DNA of 55,581 nt from Novosphingobium sp. (lineage in GTDB: Bacteria > Pseudomonadota > Alphaproteobacteria > Sphingomonadales > Sphingomonadaceae): positions 1-55,581 of the forward strand of contig SECS01000007.1 of assembly GCA_004211435.1 (NCBI GenBank), read 5' to 3'. The notes under the pieces were generated by a model. That model did not search any database. It was not told the origin of the DNA and saw only the letters and a program-made list of their open reading frames with translations. The number at the start of each line of letters is the position of its first letter. Within the stretch, counting starts at the first letter, position 1. Both the position numbers and the translations under genes were made by a program. Shown one piece after another: positions 32,799 to 40,987 of this stretch.

Positions 32799-32831
32799 TG
32801 CTAAGTCATTGAAAAGAGATTCAACTTAGCA
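32799..32831 (+). terminator. Stem-loop after umuC
   Basis: TGCTAAGT (32799-32806) pairs with ACTTAGCA (32824-32831), and an inner TTGAA/TTCAA extends the stem around a small loop. An AT-rich tract with TTTTT follows at 32846. It begins 3 bp after the umuC stop, so it is a likely terminator of the SOS operon, possibly bidirectional with the DUF3800 gene ending at 32985. Confidence 0.6.
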
Positions 32832-32984
32832 TTTGAAATTCAAGGATTTTTCTCGTAATCTGTCGACGACGAGATACGCCGGAACTACCTTTCGCCCGAA
32901 CGCCGCGCGTGGGAGGGCAGCCTCTGAGACGGTCGCCCGCAGGATGGCAACCTACCGCTCAGTTGAATGGAAGGCCGGGGCTCG

Positions 32985-33827
32985 TCACCTTTTCTCGAAC
33001 CGATAGCCGAAGTGTTCGAAGATGGCACGGTCCTCCACCGGTATCGTGCCCTGATGGGCGAACGGAAGGCGCAAGAGGCTGTAGTCGGCGATGCGCTTCG
33101 TCCTCGCGCATTTAGGGAATACCGGCTTCAGGTTCTGAGCCGGCTTCAGGCAGTGCTTGTTTCCGACCGAACAAGCGGCCTGGAAGATGGCGCTCGCGGC
33201 AATGTCCGCGAGCTGCAGGCCAGCCACGTCGGCATGCGGCCTGACTTCGCAATGGCTTCCGAAGATGATGCCCGGCGCAAGACCCCGCTTCTTGAGCACC
33301 AGCGTCTTGGTCAAGGTCTGCGCCTCGAGCTTGCTCAGGTATGCCCGGAGTTCGCGATAGTCGTGCCCACCGCGCTCGGAGAAGATGATCTTCGCGGGCG
33401 TTACCGGATCGTCGTCGGCGAGACACTTGCGATAGCACCACTCGGTCACGCGCTCGAGAAGCAGGCGCAGGCACCAGTTGTAGAATTCCCTGTCGTTCGC
33501 CCGGCCCAACGTCGAATTGTAGTGTTCCCGCATCGTGTCCTTCAGCGAAGCCAGCGCGAATATCCTGACCGGCTTGCGACCAAGCATCCGGGTCACCCGT
33601 TCGCGGTTGGTCTCGCTGAGCGTTCGATAGTGGAGTCCCTTCGATCCATGACTGCGCACCGCCTCGCGCATGTCCGCGACCCAGTCGACGACTTCAAGAT
33701 CCCGGCTTGCACGAACAACGACCGCCGAGAGTGCGAACCAGTCGGTCCAGAGCCGCTCGTCGGTCGCCTTCGGCTTCACGCCAGGGTCGCCAGCTTCATC
33801 GATGTACACGAGGAACTTCGGGGCCAT
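32985..33827 (-). CDS. DUF3800 protein (RNase H-like fold)
   Basis: A 280-residue DUF3800 family protein. The signature VYIDEAGDPG (7-16) carries the acidic residues of the RNase H-like active site, and a second acidic region appears as HADVAGLQLADIAASAI (about 203-219). The family is scattered on mobile elements and near defence genes, and a nuclease role has been proposed, not proven. It is the last gene of a leftward run with the SNase-like and HECAH proteins. Confidence 0.8.
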   Translation of the reverse strand: MAPKFLVYIDEAGDPGVKPKATDERLWTDWFALSAVVVRASRDLEVVDWVADMREAVRSHGSKGLHYRTLSETNRERVTRMLGRKPVRIFALASLKDTMREHYNSTLGRANDREFYNWCLRLLLERVTEWCYRKCLADDDPVTPAKIIFSERGGHDYRELRAYLSKLEAQTLTKTLVLKKRGLAPGIIFGSHCEVRPHADVAGLQLADIAASAIFQAACSVGNKHCLKPAQNLKPVFPKCARTKRIADYSLLRLPFAHQGTIPVEDRAIFEHFGYRFEKR

Positions 33828-33854
33828 CGCCCGTTACTGCCTCCGAAATCCGAA

Positions 33855-34304
33855 TTAATCGAGTCCCGCGGACGGGCATCTTCTGGCTCCCCAATACCGA
33901 GCCCATCGAATTGCCCAGCCACCCCCAACCATCGCGCAACTGACGTCACCTGAGCGGGGCGAGGTACACCATGCGGCGGTCCTCGCTCCCCCGGCAGAGC
34001 CCTCCGACCGGCAGTTCATCGTCGCGCCGCGGACCAAGATGTGCCCGGTCCGGGCATGACCAATGGGGACGCCTACCAGTTTCACCAACGCGTCACGCGA
34101 CCGAGCGGCGCTGACGGCGGGGCAGGGCTGGTTCGCGCGGCACGTCCCATCCATCTCACGTGCCGCGATGCCGGCGAGGCGGATGCGCGGCCCCTCGGCG
34201 CACCAGATCGGGCCGTCGCCATCGTAAACCGCGATCGGGGTGCACGAGAATGAATGGCCTGCGGGGACGACGGCGGCGGCGAGGGCCAAAGCCGTAATCG
34301 TCAC
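33855..34304 (-). CDS. Thermonuclease (SNase)-like Cys-rich exported protein
   Basis: A 149-residue protein with a signal peptide (TALALAAAVVPAGHS) and the staphylococcal-nuclease-like core SCTPIAVYDGDGPIWCAEGPRIRLAGIAARE. Six or more cysteines (SC, WC, TCRANQPCP, NC, WC, SC) suggest disulfides in the periplasm. The catalytic Arg/Asp/Glu triad of true SNase is only partly visible, so enzymatic activity is uncertain. It overlaps the upstream gene by 4 bp (ATGA). This Cys-rich subgroup is common in sphingomonads and rhizobia. Confidence 0.7.
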   Translation of the reverse strand: MTITALALAAAVVPAGHSFSCTPIAVYDGDGPIWCAEGPRIRLAGIAAREMDGTCRANQPCPAVSAARSRDALVKLVGVPIGHARTGHILVRGATMNCRSEGSAGGARTAAWCTSPRSGDVSCAMVGGGWAIRWARYWGARRCPSAGLD

Positions 34305-35329
34305 GGCATGGTCCCGGCGGTGAAGGGTACGTCGATGCTGCAGTTCCCGTCGGGCGAGGTGTGAAAGTGTATCCCGCCGGATGCAAACAGCTTCTTCGCC
34401 CAGACCTCAAGCGGCGCGAACACCGACCAAGACGGTTCCCAGGCGTCCTGCGTATCCCACATGCTCCCGAGAATGGCGTGAAGTTCGTTAACGAGGTCGC
34501 CGAACCCGCCGCGGTCGAGGGCCTCGCGGGCCCCTGGCTCCTCGCCCCAGCCGATGCCGGCACCGTCCAGCGCGCCTAGGAGATATGCCACGGCCTTCAT
34601 CGGCTGACAGAGTTCGTAGCCGGCCTCGTCGACGAGGCGTTCGATGTCCCCATGGCTGCGGTAAGCGCGGATGCTGGCGTCTGCCCGCTCGCGGGCGCCA
34701 TCCGCGCACGCGATTACGGTGTCGGCCAGGTCGCGGGACTGACCTCGGGCGAAGGGCGCTGAGAGCCGGCACACCGAATATTCATCCCAGGCGACCTCGG
34801 CGAGGCGGAACATGACCACCCGTTCGAAACCCTCGATCCTCGTGCCGAACCGGGCGTCCGGAATGCCGCGTTCCTTTCGGGCGGTGATCTGCACATGGGC
34901 GCATTCATGTGCGATTATCCTGACCGCGTGGGCCTTGTCCGCTATCGAGATCGTCTGGCCCAGGATCTGCTCGGCCATGAGTGGAGCGAGACGTTCGGCG
35001 TCGAAGGCCAGGTGCGTCTTCACGATGCCGTCGCGCATCACCGCGGGCGACATGGCGATCCCCTGCATCTCGTCGCTGTTCGACCGCGAGAGCGGGCGCA
35101 GGCCGTCGATGCCCCGATCGAGCGCCGCGAGTGCCGCATCGTAGTCCGCCGCGATCGTGATGCCATCCAGCATGGAAACGTCGATCACTGTACCGACCAG
35201 TGCCACGATCTCGCCCACCGTCTGCCCGAGGAGCTGCGCCGCTTCCAGATTGTCGAAGCCCTGAACGCTGACGCTTATGCCCGGGGGCAGAGTGGTCGGA
35301 GGAAGATCGTCCCAGTCGATATCAGGCAC
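34301..35329 (-). CDS. Putative zinc-metallopeptidase-like protein (HECAH)
   Basis: A 342-residue protein with IIAHECAHVQITARKERG (about 140-157), a perfect HExxH zinc-binding motif, and a downstream acidic EVAWDEYSVCRLSAPF that could supply the third ligand. There is no signal peptide, so it would act in the cytosol, like ImmA/IrrE-type peptidases that cleave repressors of mobile elements. The remainder is helical with no recognised domain. Coupled to the SNase-like gene. Substrate unknown. Confidence 0.6.
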   Translation of the reverse strand: MPDIDWDDLPPTTLPPGISVSVQGFDNLEAAQLLGQTVGEIVALVGTVIDVSMLDGITIAADYDAALAALDRGIDGLRPLSRSNSDEMQGIAMSPAVMRDGIVKTHLAFDAERLAPLMAEQILGQTISIADKAHAVRIIAHECAHVQITARKERGIPDARFGTRIEGFERVVMFRLAEVAWDEYSVCRLSAPFARGQSRDLADTVIACADGARERADASIRAYRSHGDIERLVDEAGYELCQPMKAVAYLLGALDGAGIGWGEEPGAREALDRGGFGDLVNELHAILGSMWDTQDAWEPSWSVFAPLEVWAKKLFASGGIHFHTSPDGNCSIDVPFTAGTMP

Positions 35330-35359
35330 GCTATTTCCAGTAAAAAACCATGGGGTCGC

Positions 35360-35491
35360 ATGGCATTCGAGCCACTATCGCCAGAACCATTCAAACACGT
35401 TGATGGCAAATTGAGAAACCGGCTCAGTCACGCCAAAATCGACCTCTGGTTATTATTCGCGACAATGACCGGTTGGCTAAAAGCGGCATAG
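35360..35491 (+). CDS. Very short ORF in an intergenic region
   Basis: A 43-codon frame, MAFEPLSPEPFKHVDGKLRN..., ending WLKAA. Composition looks protein-like, but the ribosome site is weak and no family is visible. It may be a remnant of a larger gene. The whole 35330-35550 gap is otherwise empty. Confidence 0.25.
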   Translation: MAFEPLSPEPFKHVDGKLRNRLSHAKIDLWLLFATMTGWLKAA

Positions 35492-35550
35492 TACCGGTCA
35501 GGATGCGAGATTCCATTCGGGTAGTGATTACGCGCGGCCGGAATTCGCTC

Positions 35551-35748
35551 TTATGTCGAGGAAGATTCGTCAATGTGAACATTGGCGACGATCTCATCGC
35601 CGACGGTTCCGTCCTTGTTGACCCTGCGAAGCGTATGCCAACCGGGGCCTTGTTCCTTGCTGGGTGTCGCCTCGTATACACCATCCAAGATGCCTGCGGT
35701 GGCGCCATTGGAAAGATAAATCGGGAACTTATCATAAACGACGCGCAT
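35551..35748 (-). CDS. Small hypothetical protein
   Basis: A 65-residue protein, MRVVYDKFPIYLSNGATAGI..., containing GPGWHTLRRVNKDGTVGDEI. The start is backed by GGGAGAG about 6 bp upstream. Beta-rich pattern, no cysteine, no signal. It sits between the HECAH and Swt1-HEPN genes on the same strand and could be a partner of the latter, but no antitoxin family is recognised. Confidence 0.45.
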   Translation of the reverse strand: MRVVYDKFPIYLSNGATAGILDGVYEATPSKEQGPGWHTLRRVNKDGTVGDEIVANVHIDESSST

Positions 35749-35828
35749 GCAGCTCTCCCATATTCCACGATATCTTTGCCCGTCGCTCCCAGGCCGCGTT
35801 CGCAAGAAACCAATGTACTAGCCCACTG

Positions 35829-37121
35829 TCATTCGTCCAAGGCGGCCTCGATCATCCAAGCTCCATCATTCGACATCTGATCGTCGAGGCGCCGCATCAC
35901 TAGGAGAGCCTCGACGAGCTGGGTGCTGTCGATGATCCGGGCATGGGCCGTCGGCCGCCGTATCGCCATGAGCGTGAGCATGTCGTGCTCGAACCGGCCG
36001 CGGTTGATAAAGGTGGCCTCGAACACCTGGGCCCAGTTGTCGCCACGCAGGACGATGTTCTGAAGCTCGCCCAGTTCCGTGAAATGGATCAGCTGCTGTG
36101 TCTTCTCACCGGACTTCAGAGCCGTCTCACGCCGCAACTTGGCCTTGAGCACGACCTCGCCATCAACGCGGCGCTTGAACCAGCTCGGACCCTCGCTTTC
36201 TTCTAGCTTCCGCGCGATGAAATCGCGAAGCCCACGCTCGAACGCGGTCACTGCGCGATAGGCATCTACTTGGGCCTGCGTCGAGCGGATCGAAAACGCT
36301 ACGCCGCCGAACTCCAGAAGCGCCACCGTACCGTCCTGGTCGCTGGCGCCGCTAGCGAGGCCGCTTTCGACCAGGATTTCGACAGCCACCAATGGAGGCG
36401 CGGCAATCAACCCCTTGTCGACGTCGGCCCTTAAGTAGTGACGTTCGCGGACGCGCCTGTCCCGCCAGAAGCTCGCCGGCAGATCGGGGCGGCTGAACCA
36501 GTCCCCGATCAGTCCTTGGGTGACGTCGTCAAACGCTGCGGCGCCCCATCCCGCGCTGTCTGCGACCCCCGCCATGACCGACATCTTGAGACTGGTGCCG
36601 TTCAGCGCTTCGAGCACCAAGTCCGAAAGGCCGTAGGCCGATCCCCAGTGCGCGCCCATCAACGATTTGTCGGCCCTGCCAGCAAGATCGTATCTTCCGT
36701 AGGTCAGGTCTTTGGCCCAAGCTTCCATGCCGGGTGCTAGAGCTGCCATCTCCCGACTGGTTGCACCATGAAGCGCTTCGCTCCAGCGGCCTGCACGCAC
36801 CCGCTCGAGTTCTGCCTGGATTCCCAGCTCGGCCGCATTGTCGAACAAGCGGTGGCTGCCTGCCTGCGCCCGCATCATCTTCGCCAGTCGTTCCTCGGTC
36901 CAGAGCATCTCCTGAAGATGCCGATCCCCCGCCACCGTCCTGGAGAAAGCCGGGTCCAGTGCCGAGGCCCGAGCATCGGCAGCAGAGAGAGCATTCCGGG
37001 CGGCGTACTCGGCAAACAGATCCTGCTGCCTGACGATGTCATAGGCCGTGCGTCCAACAAGGCTTTCGAGGCCATGGATCCCACGCATGGCACGGTCCAG
37101 GTCGTAGCGATAGCGGGACAT
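35829..37121 (-). CDS. Swt1-type HEPN domain protein
   Basis: A 430-residue protein starting MSRYRYDLDR. The C-terminal third matches the Swt1-HEPN pattern: AFERGLRDFIARKLEES, WFKRRVDGEVVLKAKLRRE, HFTELGELQNIVLRGDNWAQVF, ending LMAIRRPTAHARI, where R-x4-H (about 388-393) is the HEPN ribonuclease signature. The N-terminal 250 residues are helical without a known domain. HEPN proteins of this type occur beside transposition and defence genes and may cut RNA on activation. It faces the transposase-like gene at 37454 across a 332-bp gap. Confidence 0.7.
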   Translation of the reverse strand: MSRYRYDLDRAMRGIHGLESLVGRTAYDIVRQQDLFAEYAARNALSAADARASALDPAFSRTVAGDRHLQEMLWTEERLAKMMRAQAGSHRLFDNAAELGIQAELERVRAGRWSEALHGATSREMAALAPGMEAWAKDLTYGRYDLAGRADKSLMGAHWGSAYGLSDLVLEALNGTSLKMSVMAGVADSAGWGAAAFDDVTQGLIGDWFSRPDLPASFWRDRRVRERHYLRADVDKGLIAAPPLVAVEILVESGLASGASDQDGTVALLEFGGVAFSIRSTQAQVDAYRAVTAFERGLRDFIARKLEESEGPSWFKRRVDGEVVLKAKLRRETALKSGEKTQQLIHFTELGELQNIVLRGDNWAQVFEATFINRGRFEHDMLTLMAIRRPTAHARIIDSTQLVEALLVMRRLDDQMSNDGAWMIEAALDE

Positions 37122-37453
37122 GTTCACGGTATAACCTCGTGGGCGTGAGCGCGCTAGCATGCTCCCGGGTTGTCCACGATGGCTGCTTGGGAATCGGCCG
37201 TAGTGCAGGTCGCAAGGGCGCTGTCTCGCTTCTCATAGCTACGCGAGCCGCCGCGATACAGCCGCTAGCGCCTGCCGGCGAAGGGGTCGTCATAAGGTCT
37301 GAGGCCCGGTCAGGGTCTCCGTCGCAGCCCGCACGGCCGCTCCAACCTCTGTGAACTGACAACGACGCCCACATGTCGCGCGACGGACGCCGACGTGCCG
37401 TGTCCGGCGGCGGTGGGAAGCGAACGGATACGAAATCCAACATTGGAGGAAAA
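37122..37453. other. Intergenic region between divergent genes
   Basis: 332 bp without a convincing gene. It is GC-rich with no clear -35/-10 pair. Its right end holds a very strong GGAGGA ribosome site (37445-37450) for the next gene. It must contain two divergent promoters, for the Swt1-HEPN gene and the transposase-like gene, but I cannot place them. Confidence 0.5.
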
Positions 37454-38401
37454 ATGGAACGGCATGAGCTGGAGGGGGTGGACCCTCTCCGCTGGAACAT
37501 CATCAGGACCAGACTCGATGCGCTGAGGCGCTACTCGGCGATCGATGCGCCGACCCATGAAGATGCGGCGTCCTTTGCCGACGAAATGGAAATGCACGTT
37601 GAGTCTTTCCAACGCCTGCATCGAGCCTGGAGGGTTAGCGGCACGGCCGCCGCGATAGCAGGCTCGGGGGCAAACCGTGGAAAGCGTCGCAAGCTCAGCA
37701 CGAGCTTGCCGTCCGAGGTGCATTCCTGCGTTCTGGAAGCTATCACGCGGCTTGGGTCTCGATCGGCATTCAAGGACATCGTCAAGGAGACGCGATGGAT
37801 CTGCGACCGGCGTGGTCTCAAATCTCCGGCCGATCCCACGATCTACCAGATCCTAATGCGGGCAAGGGAGCAGGGCGGCGAGAGTTCCGGGCCGGCCGAA
37901 ATCCTAATCGGCCAAGTCCGACTAAAGCTGCCGGTGCGTCTGGACTCCAAAATCGTCATGCCCAAGGTCATGCTCGCGGTGCGCTCGCCAGACGGCGTGA
38001 TCCTGGCGGCATCGGTGGCGGCCGATCCAATGTCTCAGATCGATCCTGGTCAGCTGGTGGGCGCGCTAGCGACGTCAGGCATTTCGGGCTCCATTCCGAT
38101 CCGCGCTACACAGGAGGCAGCGTCCGTCGCAGGATCAGCGTGCGTCGTGCCGGAACGACGCGAGGAGATCTCCCGCCGCATGGCGAGTATGCTGGGCCGC
38201 AAGATCGGACTTTTGGGCATCGTCTATCGCGAACACTGCGCCACCGATGCGACCAAGCTGCCGATGTCCAAACAGGACGAATGGGTATCGCCGGACGACC
38301 TCGTGCTCGCGTTGAGGCTATCTGCGATTTCCAACAACAGACTTCGCGCCGGTGGAAATGAGCCGATCGCACCGCTTATCCTGGAAGCGGACAACATCTA
38401 G
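37454..38401 (+). CDS. Transposase-related protein with eroded integrase core
   Basis: A 315-residue protein (GGAGGA 3 bp before ATG). Residues 15-70 form an N-terminal helical module ending HVESFQRLHRAWR. Residues 80-135 resemble the DNA-binding linker of TniA/TnsB-type transposases (KLSTSLPSEVHSCVLEAI ... GLKSPADPTIYQILMRARE). The rest (LPVRLDSKIVMPKVMLAVR, then SPDGVILAASVAAD) looks like an RNase H-like integrase core with the first Asp but no recognisable second Asp or Glu. It appears to be a distant paralogue of the convergent gene at 38398, which shares EDAA-x-x-A and F-x-RL-x3-WR. It is likely a DNA-binding accessory or regulator, not an active transposase. Confidence 0.55.
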   Translation: MERHELEGVDPLRWNIIRTRLDALRRYSAIDAPTHEDAASFADEMEMHVESFQRLHRAWRVSGTAAAIAGSGANRGKRRKLSTSLPSEVHSCVLEAITRLGSRSAFKDIVKETRWICDRRGLKSPADPTIYQILMRAREQGGESSGPAEILIGQVRLKLPVRLDSKIVMPKVMLAVRSPDGVILAASVAADPMSQIDPGQLVGALATSGISGSIPIRATQEAASVAGSACVVPERREEISRRMASMLGRKIGLLGIVYREHCATDATKLPMSKQDEWVSPDDLVLALRLSAISNNRLRAGGNEPIAPLILEADNI

Positions 38402-39564
38402 CTGGCAATGTAGTTGAGAACGTCGATCGTCTCGGCTGATGGCGGGCGAGGGGTATCGGAACGAAATTCCTCAAGTAGTCGCGCATTGTATTCGGCCACC
38501 TCGACCTCAATCCATGCCTTCGCCTCGTCTACCGAGTAGGCTACCGAACTGGTGACAGAAGCTGGCTGCGTGTCGGCGACCTTCACCGGCAGCAGCCTCA
38601 TCCGCCCTATCTGATTGCCGACAAATTCACGGAAGTATCGCCCGAGACGCCTCTTGCCATCGGTCAGGGAGAGCTGAGCATGGCGACGCAGATCCGAATG
38701 GCTCAGGACCAGTGACGTGAGCGCTTCGACGTCTTCACCGGTCACGATGTCCGCCCGGGCTGTGGTCTCGGACCATCCTAGGCTGCGAAGGCCCGGCCGG
38801 TCGAGACGCGCCAAGGCGTCTTTCGCTGCGGCACGGTAACCGTCTCGGCTATCATCGACGCTTCCGGTAGCGAAGCCCACGACGATTCGCGAAGCGGCAT
38901 CGATCACGGCGAACATCGTGTAGAGACCGCCATCCGAGTTCTTCACGCCTACCGCGGTAATATCGAGCACAAAACGGAATCCGGGCTGACCTTTGCTCTC
39001 GAGCCGCCTTATCTCACGTTCCACCATGGCGCGCAGGGTGCTCGTACCGAGCATGTCCTTGCCACCCACGTCGGTCTGAGCCAGTCGGCGTACGAGCTCC
39101 GATATCGATGCGCCGTCGCGTTCCTTCACTATGTTCGGAACCGCCGCCTGAAGTGAATTCACGACGTCACCGTCGAGCCGGTTGCGACGCGCCGGTACCT
39201 TGTTAGCCGTGCCCAGCGCGAGGATGCTCTGCGTCTCGCGCCACTTCTTGCCCAGCCGATAGAATTGATCGACCTGAAGCCCAAGACGTCCGGCGACGAC
39301 CGCTGCGTCCTCCGCCTTGAGCCTCGTCCAGGTGCCGATCTCGTCAATGCGGGCCAACGTCGCTTCCCGGTCAGCTGTAGTCATCTGCGCCCATGCCACC
39401 GCCTCTTCAGGTCTCAGCGGCCTGCCAAGGGCAGTTCTCAACGCGGGATCGTCGAGCACGTCATCGGTTCGAGCCGACAGCTCGGCGGCCCTAGCACGCA
39501 GCAACTTAGACCGTGCGCTCGCACTCTCCTCAGCGGTTTTAATATCCTCGTGATCCCGGGCCAT
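38398..39564 (-). CDS. DDE-integrase-like protein with altered active site
   Basis: A 388-residue transposase-like protein. It has an N-terminal helical module (LKAEDAAVVAGRLGLQVDQF, then YRLGKKWRE) and a linker with GTSTLRAMVEREIRRLES. The retroviral-integrase-type core begins FRFVLDITAV (first Asp) and continues GGLYTMFAVIDAASRIVVGFATG. The second Asp may be in ARADIVTGEDVEAL. The position of the catalytic Glu (usually v-E-R-f) reads LGRYFREF, so the Glu appears to be Gly. It is divergent from the TnsA-like gene and tail-to-tail with its apparent paralogue, sharing the stop palindrome CTAG at 38398-38401. Probably inactive in cleavage. Confidence 0.65.
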   Translation of the reverse strand: MARDHEDIKTAEESASARSKLLRARAAELSARTDDVLDDPALRTALGRPLRPEEAVAWAQMTTADREATLARIDEIGTWTRLKAEDAAVVAGRLGLQVDQFYRLGKKWRETQSILALGTANKVPARRNRLDGDVVNSLQAAVPNIVKERDGASISELVRRLAQTDVGGKDMLGTSTLRAMVEREIRRLESKGQPGFRFVLDITAVGVKNSDGGLYTMFAVIDAASRIVVGFATGSVDDSRDGYRAAAKDALARLDRPGLRSLGWSETTARADIVTGEDVEALTSLVLSHSDLRRHAQLSLTDGKRRLGRYFREFVGNQIGRMRLLPVKVADTQPASVTSSVAYSVDEAKAWIEVEVAEYNARLLEEFRSDTPRPPSAETIDVLNYIAS

Positions 39565-39607
39565 TTGCGACCACTACAGGCCGGGCGCATGGCCAACAAC
39601 CCCCTTG

Positions 39608-39686
39608 CCGACATCCTACCGCAAAAACATGTTGCATTCTATGGAATCGTTGCTAGTTAGGGCGACCGACAACCTACCGCAAAAAC
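39608..39686 (+). repeat. Two near-identical 21-bp direct repeats upstream of tnsA-like gene
   Basis: Copies at 39608-39628 and 39666-39686 share CCGACA-w-CCTACCGCAAAAAC with 20 of 21 bases identical, starts 58 bp apart. GTTGC follows each copy within 4 bp. They fill the intergenic space between the divergent integrase-like gene and the TnsA-like gene. In Tn7 the tnsABC promoter lies within TnsB-binding end repeats, so these may be transposase-binding sites, a transposon end, or a two-site operator. Confidence 0.75.
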
Positions 39687-39711
39687 GTTGCGAAAGGCAT
39701 GGAGACGATAA

Positions 39712-40668
39712 ATGGAATACAATTCGAAAGCGTTTGACGTGGCTGCCCCGCTCGAACCGAGCCGCATGCCGGATATAGGACATGCCGGGGCGGCAGTTTG
39801 CGCCTCGGCCCCAGATCGCGATGCGCTGGTGGGACTCACGGTTCGGGTGCCGCACCGCTTGGACTGCCTGCCACATCGTTATGGAAGGGTTGGCGGGCGT
39901 ACCCGCATCCATCCGACGTTCCGTGAGATGACGGATGAGGTCGCGGATCCGCTGAGCGTTCTCGAACTCTATGGTGCGGGGGTCGTGAAGTCGGTCTCGC
40001 CTCCGATGGAGGTTACGTTCCACAAGCGAGTGCAGACGTTCTGTGCCTTCAGCCTCAAGGCCCGTTTGATGGTTTCAGGAACCGGGCCACACGAATTCAT
40101 GGTGTTCGCAGATCGGGAAGTGGATCCCGACTATCATGACGTCGGCCTCCAGACCCTCAACATCTCCTGGAAGCGGGGCAACTCGTACACGCTCGACAAT
40201 GTCGCGGCCCACGTCACGAAGGGCGTCGTCGCGGCGGAGGTTAAGGCGAGTCCATCCTACTTCGCCGAGCCAGGATACCTGAGCCTCATGGCGAACACTG
40301 ACCGGACGCTTGGCAGAGTCGGCATCTCGTTCGAGCGCATTGACGGAACGACGATGCAGCGAAACCGCGTCCGCATGGTCAACGTGCGCGCTGCCTACTG
40401 CGATCGCTTCACCGTCATCGGCGAGTCTGAAGGCAAGGGAGTGGCGGATGCTTTGGCAGGAAGCGGCTCTATTGCACTGGCGAGGATCGAGGAACTCCTC
40501 ACCAACGGCGTCAGACCAACCCGACCAGTCGTGCACGCCATGCTGTGCGGGCGCCATCTCTCATACGACCTCAACGCGCCCTTGCACAGGGACACCGAAG
40601 TCACGTCTGCGCCTGCGATCAAAAAGCGGGTCGACATCAGGTCGATCGCTCTGAGTGAACCCGAATGA
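39712..40668 (+). CDS. TnsA-like endonuclease of the transposition operon
   Basis: A 318-residue protein. The nuclease signature reads SYTLDNVAAHVTKGVVAAEVKAS, giving D162 and E176-V177-K178, the D-(x)n-E-x-K pattern of the restriction-endonuclease-like fold used by TnsA to cut the non-transferred strand. A downstream part, VVHAMLCGRHLSYDLNAPL, matches the C-terminal region of TnsA-like proteins in layout. Gene order before the DDE transposase also fits TnsA. Identification is from motif and context, without a search. It is the first gene of the operon; its stop overlaps the next small ORF (ATGA). Confidence 0.6.
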   Translation: MEYNSKAFDVAAPLEPSRMPDIGHAGAAVCASAPDRDALVGLTVRVPHRLDCLPHRYGRVGGRTRIHPTFREMTDEVADPLSVLELYGAGVVKSVSPPMEVTFHKRVQTFCAFSLKARLMVSGTGPHEFMVFADREVDPDYHDVGLQTLNISWKRGNSYTLDNVAAHVTKGVVAAEVKASPSYFAEPGYLSLMANTDRTLGRVGISFERIDGTTMQRNRVRMVNVRAAYCDRFTVIGESEGKGVADALAGSGSIALARIEELLTNGVRPTRPVVHAMLCGRHLSYDLNAPLHRDTEVTSAPAIKKRVDIRSIALSEPE

Positions 40669-40937
40669 CCGACAATCATCACCCGCGAAAGGCCAGGACC
40701 ATGCACAACAGCGCGTGCAGAACGCAGGAGACCGGTAACGTCACGTCCTCGGCGGGCGCCATCAATACGGATGCCAATGAATGCGACTGGGACACGTCCA
40801 GTTTGAAGTTCACCGTCACTTACGGAGAGGTGACGCGAAGCATCGTGGGGTTCTTACGTGAACCCGTAGCAAAGCCCGCGACCGAGCGGCTCATCCGATT
40901 CATCGCTGCAGCACGCCAGGACACGCTGGCGGCGTAA
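40665..40937 (+). CDS. Small ORF between tnsA-like and tnsB genes
   Basis: A 90-residue protein, or 78 if it starts at the ATG at 40701 (AGGACC upstream). The second half (LKFTVTYGEVTRSIVGFLRE) is ordered-looking and beta-alpha; the first half is Asn/Ser/Thr-rich. The ATGA overlap with the TnsA-like gene argues for expression. No family recognised. Confidence 0.45.
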   Translation: MTDNHHPRKARTMHNSACRTQETGNVTSSAGAINTDANECDWDTSSLKFTVTYGEVTRSIVGFLREPVAKPATERLIRFIAAARQDTLAA

Positions 40938-40987
40938 CCGAAGCCGATCACCGGAGAGAGCGTATGCCCATTTGTGAAGGAACTTCC

